Origin: Leptolinea sp. HRD-7
GTDB taxonomy: Bacteria; Chloroflexota; Anaerolineae; Anaerolineales; Anaerolineaceae
Length of the DNA: 64,000 nucleotides
Assembly (NCBI GenBank): GCA_024363285.1
Contig: AP024710.1
Span: 1,954,001-2,018,000, forward strand
Direction of reading: 5' to 3'
Shown here: piece by piece, positions 19,633 through 26,263 of the stretch
How positions within the stretch are numbered: the stretch's first letter is position 1
Layout of the letters: every line of letters begins with the position of its first letter
The notes under the pieces: generated by a model
Seen by the model: only the letters and a program-made list of their open reading frames with translations
Told to the model about the DNA's origin: nothing
Database searches by the model: none
Made by a program: the position numbers and the translations under genes

Positions 19633-20446
19633 TGTTCTTCCGGATGCAGAAAATCAACTCTGTACCTACCAGCACTTCAGTCACTGGCCAGTTCAACCCC
19701 GCAAGGGTATCAGACACCAGTTTTCGCTGGCGGTCTGCCAGATCAAAGCGGCCGGTCAGGTTGGATGCCGGCAGGCTGACCACCAGCCAGCGGACGTTTA
19801 AAGCTTCAAAGAAGGGGCGGTTGCAGCCGTGCCTGCGCTGGTCAAACCGGTGGGCTTCCTTAAAGAAGAAAGCTGCATCCGCCTGATGAGGCGGCGGGTT
19901 CAGCAGGATATCACCGTAAAACGCCTGCCCGTTGATGCCGGCCGCCTTGAAATATTGGTTGATCAGGTCTACGCGCGGTTGGTGGAGGTCGTATGCCTGG
20001 TAGAGGCAGCCGGCTGGTAATCCCATCCATGGGTAACTGAAGGGGTGCATGGCGCAGGCCAGATCCAGAATGGTACCGGGCTTACCGGTAATATCAAAGA
20101 TCGTTTTATAGAACTCGTTTAATAGAGGAATTCTTTCATGTGTAGAAGCATGGCTTTCCAGCATACGCAGACTGAATGAACGGATTTCATCCTGATTGGA
20201 AAACGTCCCAATGTGTTCAAGATGATCCTGCTCTTTCGCATAATCCGGGTCACCCAGATAAGGCGCGACAATATTGTGCAATTTCTTGCGGGCTTCATCC
20301 ACAGCCTGATCCGGTTTCAGGCCGTGTTCCAGCGCGAGCTGTATCAGGTCAACTACCGTTTCCGGCGGAAGGTTCAGGGCGCGGTATTTCTTGCTTTCCA
20401 GAATGGGCCGCGCCAGGGTCAAAGCATCAGCAGATGATTTTTTCAC
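19625..20446 (-). CDS. Divergent FmrO/Arm-type 16S rRNA m7G1405 methyltransferase-like protein
   Basis: A 273-residue protein with the layout of the aminoglycoside-resistance m7G1405 methyltransferases: an N-terminal helical part, HASTHER (99-105), the SAM site DLACAMHP (128-135), SLPASNLTGR (224-233) and GTELIFCIRK (261-270). Several positions depart from its neighbour and the family: STHER for STRER, DLACA for DLACG, and loss of the LK..LPCLEQQ and GG-RKG segments. It may have altered or lost activity. The start is GTG, overlapping the stop of the preceding paralogue by 4 bp (GTGA), so the two proteins are made together. A dimer of the two is inference. Confidence 0.75.
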   Translation of the reverse strand: MKKSSADALTLARPILESKKYRALNLPPETVVDLIQLALEHGLKPDQAVDEARKKLHNIVAPYLGDPDYAKEQDHLEHIGTFSNQDEIRSFSLRMLESHASTHERIPLLNEFYKTIFDITGKPGTILDLACAMHPFSYPWMGLPAGCLYQAYDLHQPRVDLINQYFKAAGINGQAFYGDILLNPPPHQADAAFFFKEAHRFDQRRHGCNRPFFEALNVRWLVVSLPASNLTGRFDLADRQRKLVSDTLAGLNWPVTEVLVGTELIFCIRKNNG

Positions 20447-21255
20447 GAATGGGTCACCCGGAAGACAAGTTCATTGGGAAATTCAAAGCGTGCAATCTGC
20501 CAATCACGACCTTCGGCAAGGCGGTTGAAATCCGATTCATAGGTGGCGCCAAGTCCTTTGCGGCTGCCTCCCAGGGTACGCAGCGGATAGCTGATCACCA
20601 GCGTTTTCGCGTTGACGCGGTCTACCAGCGCGGTGGCCAATCCCTTGCCCTGTTGTTCGAGGCACGGCAGGGTTTTGAGGATGAAGGCCACATCATATTG
20701 TTTTTCGAACGGCGCGGATACGATATCCGCGGTTTCGGCTTTCCCATTGAAACCGAAATGATCAAAAAAAACTTGCAGGCTTTTTGCCAGCCGGCTGTAC
20801 ATATCCAGCGCGGAATATTCCACGCCTGCAGGTAAAGGCATCCAGGGGATGGCGAGAGGAGTTAAGCCGCAGGCGAGGTCGATCACCGAGGTGACAGGCG
20901 GCAGCCCGGCCAGAACATCATGAAAAAAGTGCTCCACAAACGGCAGACGTTCTCGTGTGGAGGCGTGATTTTCCATCTTGCGGCGGCAGAAATCTTGTAT
21001 TTCAGGAGAAGACAGACCCCGGGGAAGTGGGGCCAGTTCCCCGGCGAAGGCGGCCGGGTTCACATCACCGGGCAGATAGGCTCCGCCAATTTGATGCAGC
21101 CGGTTGCGGATCGCCTTGACAAGTTCACGGCTTTTCAACCCTTTGCGGCTTTCCGTTTCACATACGCGGCGGATCACGCCAGGATGAATATCGTTGTAGG
21201 CATCGCTTGAGACGGCCTGGCGGATCACATCTTCAACCGAAAGAATTGCTTTCAT
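20443..21255 (-). CDS. FmrO/Arm-type 16S rRNA (guanine-1405 N7)-methyltransferase
   Basis: A 270-residue protein with the canonical motifs of the ArmA/Rmt/FmrO family: HASTRER (97-103), DLACGLTP (126-133), the LKTLPCLEQQ segment (193-202), SYPLRTLGGSRKG (222-234) and NELVFRV near the C-terminus. Family members methylate N7 of G1405 in the ribosomal A site and give high resistance to 4,6-disubstituted deoxystreptamine aminoglycosides (kanamycin, gentamicin). Here the gene sits in a housekeeping RNA-modification operon with no mobile sequences nearby, so it looks intrinsic. Activity is unproven. Confidence 0.85.
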   Translation of the reverse strand: MKAILSVEDVIRQAVSSDAYNDIHPGVIRRVCETESRKGLKSRELVKAIRNRLHQIGGAYLPGDVNPAAFAGELAPLPRGLSSPEIQDFCRRKMENHASTRERLPFVEHFFHDVLAGLPPVTSVIDLACGLTPLAIPWMPLPAGVEYSALDMYSRLAKSLQVFFDHFGFNGKAETADIVSAPFEKQYDVAFILKTLPCLEQQGKGLATALVDRVNAKTLVISYPLRTLGGSRKGLGATYESDFNRLAEGRDWQIARFEFPNELVFRVTHS

Positions 21256-21262
21256 ACTGGTT

Positions 21263-22390
21263 TCACCGCAGTAACTCGCATAATCGGGTCATGAAACGCA
21301 GGTTGTGCAAAGTGGCCAGCCGCTGGTAGGTACTATCGCCGATCTTGAAGAGGTGATGCAGGTACCCGCGGGAATACCGGCTGCAGACCGGGCAATCACA
21401 ACCTTCTGAAACCGGACGTGAATCACGCATAAAGCGGTCGTCAGTGCAATAGATGTAATCCAGCCAGTTTTTCGAGTTCATCAGGCTGTGTTTTTCCGGA
21501 GAATACCCCTCTTCAAACGCGTATAACCGGCCGTGACGCGCGTCACGCGTGGGCATGGCGCAGTCAAACAGGCCGTATCCCAACCGCCAGCAGGCGGCCA
21601 GGTTGAGCGGGTGACCGATCCCCAGCGCGTGCATGGGAAATTTCTCAGGCACCAGCGAACGGGTGAGACTGATGATATCTTCCACCAACGCGCCGGCGTT
21701 ATCAATGGGCCAACCGCCGTACCCGAAACCGTCAAAGCCGATATCCAGTAACGCGGAGGCGCATTCTTTCCGCAGGTCTTCTTCCGCGCCACCCTGGATG
21801 ACGCCGAAGATCAACGGGCGTTTATCCGCTGGAATTTTCCGTTGGTCCATCTGCCGGTCAAATTCTCTTCGGGCACGTTTGGCCCAATCAATGGTGCGTT
21901 TGATGGAAGTTTCCTGCTCGGCGCGGGAGGCATCCACATCAGTGCAGTCATCGAGGCAGATGACCACATCCGCCCCAAAACCCACCTGCAGTTGTATGGA
22001 TTTTTCCGGGGTGAGGTTAATCTTGCGGTTCGAGCCTTCCGGCTGAAAGATAATGCCATCATTACCCAACCGGCCGTACTTCGAGTTCTGCCTGATCAGG
22101 GAATACGCCTGGAACCCACCGGAATCGGTGATGATCGGCCGGTTCCAACCGGCCATGCGGTGCAGACCGCCCAGTGATTGCACGGTCATGGAGCCGGGAT
22201 GTTGCATCAGATGGAAGGCATTCATCACCACCGATTGGATCTTCACGGCTTCCAGGTCAATTGAATCCACCGAGCGGACAACCGCCTGGGTGGAATCGGG
22301 CATATAGACGGGCAGGGTCAACTGACCGTGCTGAAGATCAATAGTAGACGTCACCCCTGAATTATACGGTGATTTCCACCCTATTCCCAT
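21263..22390 (-). CDS. tgt: tRNA-guanine transglycosylase family protein (divergent)
   Basis: A 375-residue TGT-fold protein. Catalytic features are kept: ITDSGGFQ with Asp89, GVIQGG (196-201), FDCAMPTRDARHG with the nucleophile Asp276, and a zinc site CDCPVC (Cys331, 333, 336) plus a nearby HH. Departures from typical Tgt include NAFHL for NTYHL and YGGWPID where GGLAVGE is expected. The family inserts queuine or preQ1 at position 34 of tRNA. The ATG at 22390 overlaps the preceding gene; a GTG at 22354 is an alternative start. It heads the arm-arm-RsmF operon. Confidence 0.8.
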   Translation of the reverse strand: MGIGWKSPYNSGVTSTIDLQHGQLTLPVYMPDSTQAVVRSVDSIDLEAVKIQSVVMNAFHLMQHPGSMTVQSLGGLHRMAGWNRPIITDSGGFQAYSLIRQNSKYGRLGNDGIIFQPEGSNRKINLTPEKSIQLQVGFGADVVICLDDCTDVDASRAEQETSIKRTIDWAKRARREFDRQMDQRKIPADKRPLIFGVIQGGAEEDLRKECASALLDIGFDGFGYGGWPIDNAGALVEDIISLTRSLVPEKFPMHALGIGHPLNLAACWRLGYGLFDCAMPTRDARHGRLYAFEEGYSPEKHSLMNSKNWLDYIYCTDDRFMRDSRPVSEGCDCPVCSRYSRGYLHHLFKIGDSTYQRLATLHNLRFMTRLCELLR

Positions 22391-22742
22391 CCGGATCGAG
22401 AAACGCGGATTCGTAATAGCCGTCGCCAGTCAGGCGTGGACCATCCAGCAATGTATAACCTTCCTGTTTTAAACGGGCAGTCAACTGGTCTACGGCTTCT
22501 TTGCTGCCGGTAGAAAAGGCAATATGAGCCAGCCCAACCCGTTGGTCAGGTATTTGATCTTTCAACCCCGGTATATGCATGAGCTCCAGGCGGCTGCCAC
22601 CTGGAAAGACCAGAAATCGAGATGAATACTTCCGGTTGGGATTTTCATATAAAGGTTGTATCTCCGCGTCAAAAAACCGGCAATAGAAATCAGACAAACG
22701 GTCGAGATCATTCATCCAACAGGCTATGTGATTAATGTGCAT
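22362..22742 (-). CDS. VOC (glyoxalase/bleomycin-resistance fold) protein
   Basis: A 126-residue single-unit VOC protein: HINHIACWMNDLDRLSDFY at the N-terminus, RLELMHIPG, LAHIAFSTG at mid-length and FLDPDGNRVEI at the end. Metal-ligand positions are His near residue 5, Glu in RLEL, His in AHIAF and Glu in VEI, as in glyoxalase I-like enzymes. It lies directly upstream of tgt on the same strand and may be the first gene of that operon. The substrate is unknown. Confidence 0.8.
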   Translation of the reverse strand: MHINHIACWMNDLDRLSDFYCRFFDAEIQPLYENPNRKYSSRFLVFPGGSRLELMHIPGLKDQIPDQRVGLAHIAFSTGSKEAVDQLTARLKQEGYTLLDGPRLTGDGYYESAFLDPDGNRVEITV

Positions 22743-22760
22743 TCGGGCTCATCCTTGGTA

Positions 22761-22794
22761 ATCAGGCGGGGCGGTCTTACCGACCGCCCCTGAT
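22761..22794 (-). terminator. Strong stem-loop, probable terminator of the lipoprotein gene
   Basis: Inverted repeat GGGGCGGTC (22768-22776) and GACCGCCCC (22782-22790), extended outward by ATCA/TGAT. It lies 26 bp after the stop of the NBR1-domain lipoprotein gene. A clear T-run is lacking, so the call is tentative. Confidence 0.5.
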
Positions 22795-22819
22795 TTGAGT
22801 ATGAGGTTTATGCGACGAA

Positions 22820-23878
22820 TTAATTACAGGTCAGAATGAAGGTTCCACCGTTTGAGAAGAGCTGGTGGTTAGGATTATTAATATAAAGCTGAAGTTGACT
22901 GGCATTACTTCCGATTGTGTTGGAAATGAATGTGTAGTTATAGGTAACTGATTTCGTCGCCGCGCCGGTAAACTCAATGGCGTCAGATGCCATCACGGTT
23001 CCGTCCGTCTTTCGCCATTCATACGTCACAGTGCCGGTACCCGTAGCGGTGATATTGCCGGTGAATACATAATTCACTCCTGCCTGGCAGTTCGCCAGTG
23101 TGGTTGTCAGTGAAGTGGGACTGACGGAAATGCTGACAGACGTCACTACGAATCCGCTGGTGCCGCTGGTGCCGGTTGCAGCCGTGGATCCGGAATTGAT
23201 CATCACCCAGAATGCCTGGTCTCCGTTGATACCCCAGCCAAACGCGCCTCCGTTGGCATTTTGCAAACGCCAGTATCCGGTATGAGTACCCGGAGTGGTA
23301 GGTGATGTCAAATTGACCGACAGATTGATGGTCTGCCCTGGTAATACATTGCCAGGAAGCGATGTGACAGCCTGTCCGCCCATCTGTTCGCCGCTGGCAA
23401 AAACCAGAGAATAACCGGTAGTCCAGGTGCATGAGCCTGAATTCTTGAGCGCCCAGGTTTTGGTGAATGTAGCACCCGGAGCAACATACGAATTATCCGG
23501 AACAGTCACATCCGCCACAAAATCCGCACGGTCACAGGGGATGGGTACAAACGTGGATGTCGGTACTTTGGTGAATGTCGCGTCCTTCGTAGGGACGACC
23601 GTATTGGGTGGAGTCATTGAAGGCAGCGGGGGTTTTGTCGCCGGCACAGCCGCACCGGGAATCGGAGTAGCCGGTTTCGGTGTTTCGGTATTAATTGGAG
23701 GAAGGGTGTTCGCGACGGACGCGCCGGCAGCCTGTGTACGCAGAACTTCTACTGTTTGGGCCGCGGAAGTACGTACGGCATCGGCTTCCGATAATGAGTT
23801 TCCAAAGGGAAGATTGCAGGATGATAGCAAAAAAATGGTAAGAAGCAAAAGATGGGTTATTTTTAGTCGCTGCGGCAT
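22820..23878 (-). CDS. Lipoprotein with NBR1-type Ig-like domain
   Basis: A 352-residue secreted protein. The signal peptide ends in LLSSC, a lipobox. A Thr/Pro-rich linker (about 60-110) leads to an Ig-like domain of the next-to-BRCA1 type, recognised by VAPGATFTKTWALKNSGSCTW, LPGQTINLSVNLTSP and a terminal GYWRLQNANGGAFGWG. A second beta-rich domain of about 110 residues follows. Such lipoproteins are common on the surface of Anaerolineae. The ligand is unknown. Confidence 0.75.
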   Translation of the reverse strand: MPQRLKITHLLLLTIFLLSSCNLPFGNSLSEADAVRTSAAQTVEVLRTQAAGASVANTLPPINTETPKPATPIPGAAVPATKPPLPSMTPPNTVVPTKDATFTKVPTSTFVPIPCDRADFVADVTVPDNSYVAPGATFTKTWALKNSGSCTWTTGYSLVFASGEQMGGQAVTSLPGNVLPGQTINLSVNLTSPTTPGTHTGYWRLQNANGGAFGWGINGDQAFWVMINSGSTAATGTSGTSGFVVTSVSISVSPTSLTTTLANCQAGVNYVFTGNITATGTGTVTYEWRKTDGTVMASDAIEFTGAATKSVTYNYTFISNTIGSNASQLQLYINNPNHQLFSNGGTFILTCN

Positions 23879-24297
23879 AGGGCTCCTCCTCAGTAATGGA
23901 CGAAAAAACAGCCATATTTGTTCCGATTCAAGCAGATAGACACTCGATGCAAGAAGAACGCCATTTTAAATGCTGAATAACTATCCGGATGATATCACGA
24001 AGCAGATGAAACACACAATTTATGACAGTATATACCAAACCCGAATAAAAACTATCAGGCTGATAATCATTATACGAATTCATACCGGTCTTGTTTTATT
24101 AAAGTTGGATGAGATTTTTTCTACGCAAGAAGTACGGACTGTTAAAAATTTTACCAAAACCGCCATTATTAATCCGTTTTAATCTTCAGCTTAATTCCTA
24201 TTAATCCTCTTATGCAATCATGTTTTCAATTTGGTAAAACCGGGGCTGCATACGGCCCGCTATACTACCGCAGCCGACTTTCCCTGGAGGAACAAAA
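23879..24297. other. Divergent intergenic region, AT-rich, no gene seen
   Basis: About 420 bp between two divergent genes. Short ORFs here have no coding character. A good GGAGG ribosome-binding site lies at its right end, just before the TTG start at 24298. No convincing promoter pair or conserved RNA was recognised. Confidence 0.5.
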
Positions 24298-24975
24298 TTG
24301 AACAAACGAATTCTGGCGGCTGTACTGATCGCCGGTACAGCACTTTTCATTACGGCTGCATTCGTTTCAGCCAAAACACCGGTTGAATCGTTTTCATTTC
24401 CGGTCAGTTCTGAACAATCACGTACAATCCAAATGAATTCCCATGAAACAGAGAGAGGTCCGGATATGGTAGATCTCGATGTATTTGTCAAAGCGGTGAC
24501 AACCGGAGATGCAGAAAAAGTTACCGGACTGTACGCGCCCGGAGTGGGACATTATTATGTGATCCAACAGACTGCAGGAAACGATTCGCGAGTCTCGCCG
24601 GTGGACAGCGTGCTAACTCAGTTCCGCAGACCGTCATCAGGCGGGGTCATCGGGTTGCTGGCGCATAATTTCGCGGCAGGAAAGAATTTTGACCGTTTCA
24701 ATGTTAACGACACAGTCTATCTGATATATGGTAACGGCGCGATTCACACCTATCGGGTGACCGGCTTTCTGCGCTATCAAGCCGTTGACCGGAATAATCC
24801 GAGTTCCAACCTGATAGATCTACAAACCGGAAAAACACAATCCGCCAACTCGGTTTATCAACGTGTATATTCCGGACTTCCACATCTGGTGTTGCAAACC
24901 TGTCTGGCGGATGGGGATGATCTGAAATGGGGAAGGTTGTTCATTCTGGCTGAAAAAGCCGAAGGTAGAAATTAA
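24298..24975 (+). CDS. Secreted sortase-like protein (paralogue 1)
   Basis: A 225-residue protein from a TTG start with CTGGAGGAAC upstream. A signal peptide or N-terminal anchor (residues 1-25) is followed by a sortase-like body. The catalytic triad pattern is visible: His123 in GLLAHN, Cys202 in LVLQTC and Arg213 in WGRLFILAE. The spacing (79 and 11 residues) is identical in the second paralogue and near that of sortases. No LPXTG-like substrate was seen in the window. Sortase activity is inferred from motif geometry only. Confidence 0.65.
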   Translation: MNKRILAAVLIAGTALFITAAFVSAKTPVESFSFPVSSEQSRTIQMNSHETERGPDMVDLDVFVKAVTTGDAEKVTGLYAPGVGHYYVIQQTAGNDSRVSPVDSVLTQFRRPSSGGVIGLLAHNFAAGKNFDRFNVNDTVYLIYGNGAIHTYRVTGFLRYQAVDRNNPSSNLIDLQTGKTQSANSVYQRVYSGLPHLVLQTCLADGDDLKWGRLFILAEKAEGRN

Positions 24976-25109
24976 CGGGCATTTTATGCAATGCACGATA
25001 CTTTTTGGGTATTATAGTGCCGGATAGAGAAAGCGAATCAAAAATTTTCTAAAGAAAATTGTAATTCAGCCGATACTATTCAAAGAAATTTAGAACTTTA
25101 ACTTCTCTT

Positions 25110-25257
25110 CCGATAATGGCAAATCCGGCGAAAGCCGGAGACGCAAAGCTATGGGTCTAAACTGGACAATGCCAGTATGACTGCCAGGTTGCCGAAAATG
25201 AGATAGTACATCTTGTTTATCTTTAGCAACCCTGGCGAACCCGGGGTTGCTTTTTTT
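25110..25257 (+). ncRNA. c-di-GMP-I (GEMM) riboswitch, first of two, with terminator
   Basis: The aptamer core is GGCAAA (25118-25123), a GAAA-capped stem CCGGC/GCCGG, then GACGCAAAGC (25140-25149), GGGTCTAA (25153-25160) and a closing CCAGGTTGCCG. A terminator follows: GCAACCC (25226-25232) / GGGTTGC (25244-25250) with seven T's. The aptamer's 3' segment GCCAGGTTGC (25183-25192) can pair with the terminator arm GCAACCCTGGC with one bulge, a ready antiterminator. Ligand binding would then free the terminator, predicting an OFF switch. Confidence 0.9.
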
Positions 25258-25279
25258 GCCAGAAAGGAAGCCAGACCAA

Positions 25280-25447
25280 GCGACAAAGGCAAACCCGGGG
25301 AAACCCGGGGACGCAAAGTTACGGGTCTACATCCACCGAAAAGTGGACATGACCGCCGAACCACCGAAATGGGATAATTACCCGTAATCCTAGCACTACC
25401 TGTAGAAGCAGGTTCAGGGCCTTTGTCAGGAAAGATTGACATGGGCC
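25280..25447 (+). ncRNA. c-di-GMP-I (GEMM) riboswitch, second of two
   Basis: A second GEMM-I aptamer: GGCAAA (25288-25293), the stem CCCGGGGAAACCCGGGG, GACGCAAAG (from 25310), GGGTCTAC, the hairpin TCCAC/GTGGA and the closing GACCGCCGAACC. The downstream platform ends in a hairpin (25418-25447) that holds the ribosome-binding site and start codon of the next gene. A further small stem ACCTG/CAGGT (25398-25413) lies between. It starts 23 bp after the first switch's terminator, so both are read in series. Confidence 0.9.
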
Positions 25448-25453
25448 TTTTTT
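25418..25453 (+). promoter_or_regulatory. Hairpin enclosing RBS and start codon, followed by a T-run
   Basis: Stem GGCC (25418-25421) plus TGTCA (25424-25428) pairs with TGACA (25437-25441) plus GGCC (25444-25447). The loop is GGAAAGAT, which contains the ribosome-binding site. The ATG (25441-25443) lies on the 3' arm, and six T's (25448-25453) follow. It can act as a terminator, as an RBS-masking hairpin, or both. Confidence 0.65.
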
Positions 25454-26094
25454 CTTCTTTATACAAAAACATCCTGAATATTACTGCAGCGATAGTGCTG
25501 TCAGTTTCAACACCGGTCTTCGCTTTTCAGCCTGTTATCCCTGTAACCGGGCAGGTAGTGACGAACTCTATTACCCCTGCCGAAAGCAACTTGATGTCTC
25601 TGCAGGATTTTGCCGAAGCTGTCAAAGACGGTAATGCAGACAAGATCAAGGGGCTTTACGCCGCGGATGTTTTTTCTCTGCGTGTTATTCAGCAACCGGC
25701 GGGGAAACCCGGTTTCGTCTCTCCGATCGAAGGGGTAGCCACCCAGTTCGGTATGGCTTCCAGCAACAAAGTGACCGGTATGCTGGCTCACAATTATGCC
25801 TCCGGTCGATATTTCTTCAAACTGGAGCTAGAAGACACTGTCGCGGTCGTATATGGCGATGGTTCAGTGAAAGAATACACCATCACCATGATCAAACGAT
25901 ATCAGGCTCTTTCTCCCAAAAGTGCTTCCAGTGAATTCGTTGACCTGGATACCAATGAGAAGTTATCCGCCACCGGTCTCTTCAATAAAATGTATACCGG
26001 AAAGCATCACCTGACCCTGCAGACCTGTATTCAGGAAGGAAATGAAGATTCCTGGGGCCGCCTTTTCATAATAGCAGAACCGGTGGAAGCCTAA
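25441..26094 (+). CDS. Secreted sortase-like protein (paralogue 2), c-di-GMP controlled
   Basis: A 217-residue protein from ATG 25441, preceded by AGGAAAG at 6 bp; an upstream TTG at 25423 has no such site. The N-terminus is a signal peptide (to about residue 28). The body matches the neighbouring paralogue along its length, with His117 in GMLAHN, Cys196 in LTLQTC and Arg207 in WGRLFIIAE. Two c-di-GMP riboswitches precede it, so its production should follow the motile/sessile signal. A role in surface attachment is inference. Confidence 0.7.
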   Translation: MGLFSSLYKNILNITAAIVLSVSTPVFAFQPVIPVTGQVVTNSITPAESNLMSLQDFAEAVKDGNADKIKGLYAADVFSLRVIQQPAGKPGFVSPIEGVATQFGMASSNKVTGMLAHNYASGRYFFKLELEDTVAVVYGDGSVKEYTITMIKRYQALSPKSASSEFVDLDTNEKLSATGLFNKMYTGKHHLTLQTCIQEGNEDSWGRLFIIAEPVEA

Positions 26095-26123
26095 TTCAAA
26101 AACCCGCCGTTTACCGGTACAGT

Positions 26124-26159
26124 TAGGGCTGCTTACTCCCTCAGCAGCCCTATTTTTTT
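26124..26159 (+). terminator. Terminator after the second sortase-like gene
   Basis: Stem TAGGGCTGC (26124-26132) and GCAGCCCTA (26144-26152) followed by seven T's. It isolates the riboswitch-controlled unit from the purine operon. Confidence 0.85.
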
Positions 26160-26263
26160 ATTTGTCTGACATCCCCTGTAGTGGAAGTTGTCATACAAAT
26201 TTTTACAGATTCCACACATATAATTGACAACCATAGAACGAACCTGCGGCGGAGGGAAATTCG

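Noticed and set aside
19625..20446. Treating the divergent Arm-like gene as a KsgA or generic methyltransferase
   Set aside because: The HAST-ER, DLAC-P and C-terminal GTELIF pattern and its position beside a canonical paralogue point to the FmrO/Arm family.
23970..24182. A 70-codon plus-strand frame in the AT-rich intergenic region
   Set aside because: No ribosome-binding site, low-complexity composition and no motif; likely chance.
25118..25320. Two similar GGCAAA...GACGCAAAG blocks that first look like a direct repeat or CRISPR pair
   Set aside because: Only two copies, each with the full GEMM aptamer layout and its own platform; they are riboswitches, not an array.
26196..26224. TATAAT at 26219-26224 as a purB promoter
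   Set aside because: A fine -10 but no acceptable -35 at 16-18 bp; not listed as a promoter.
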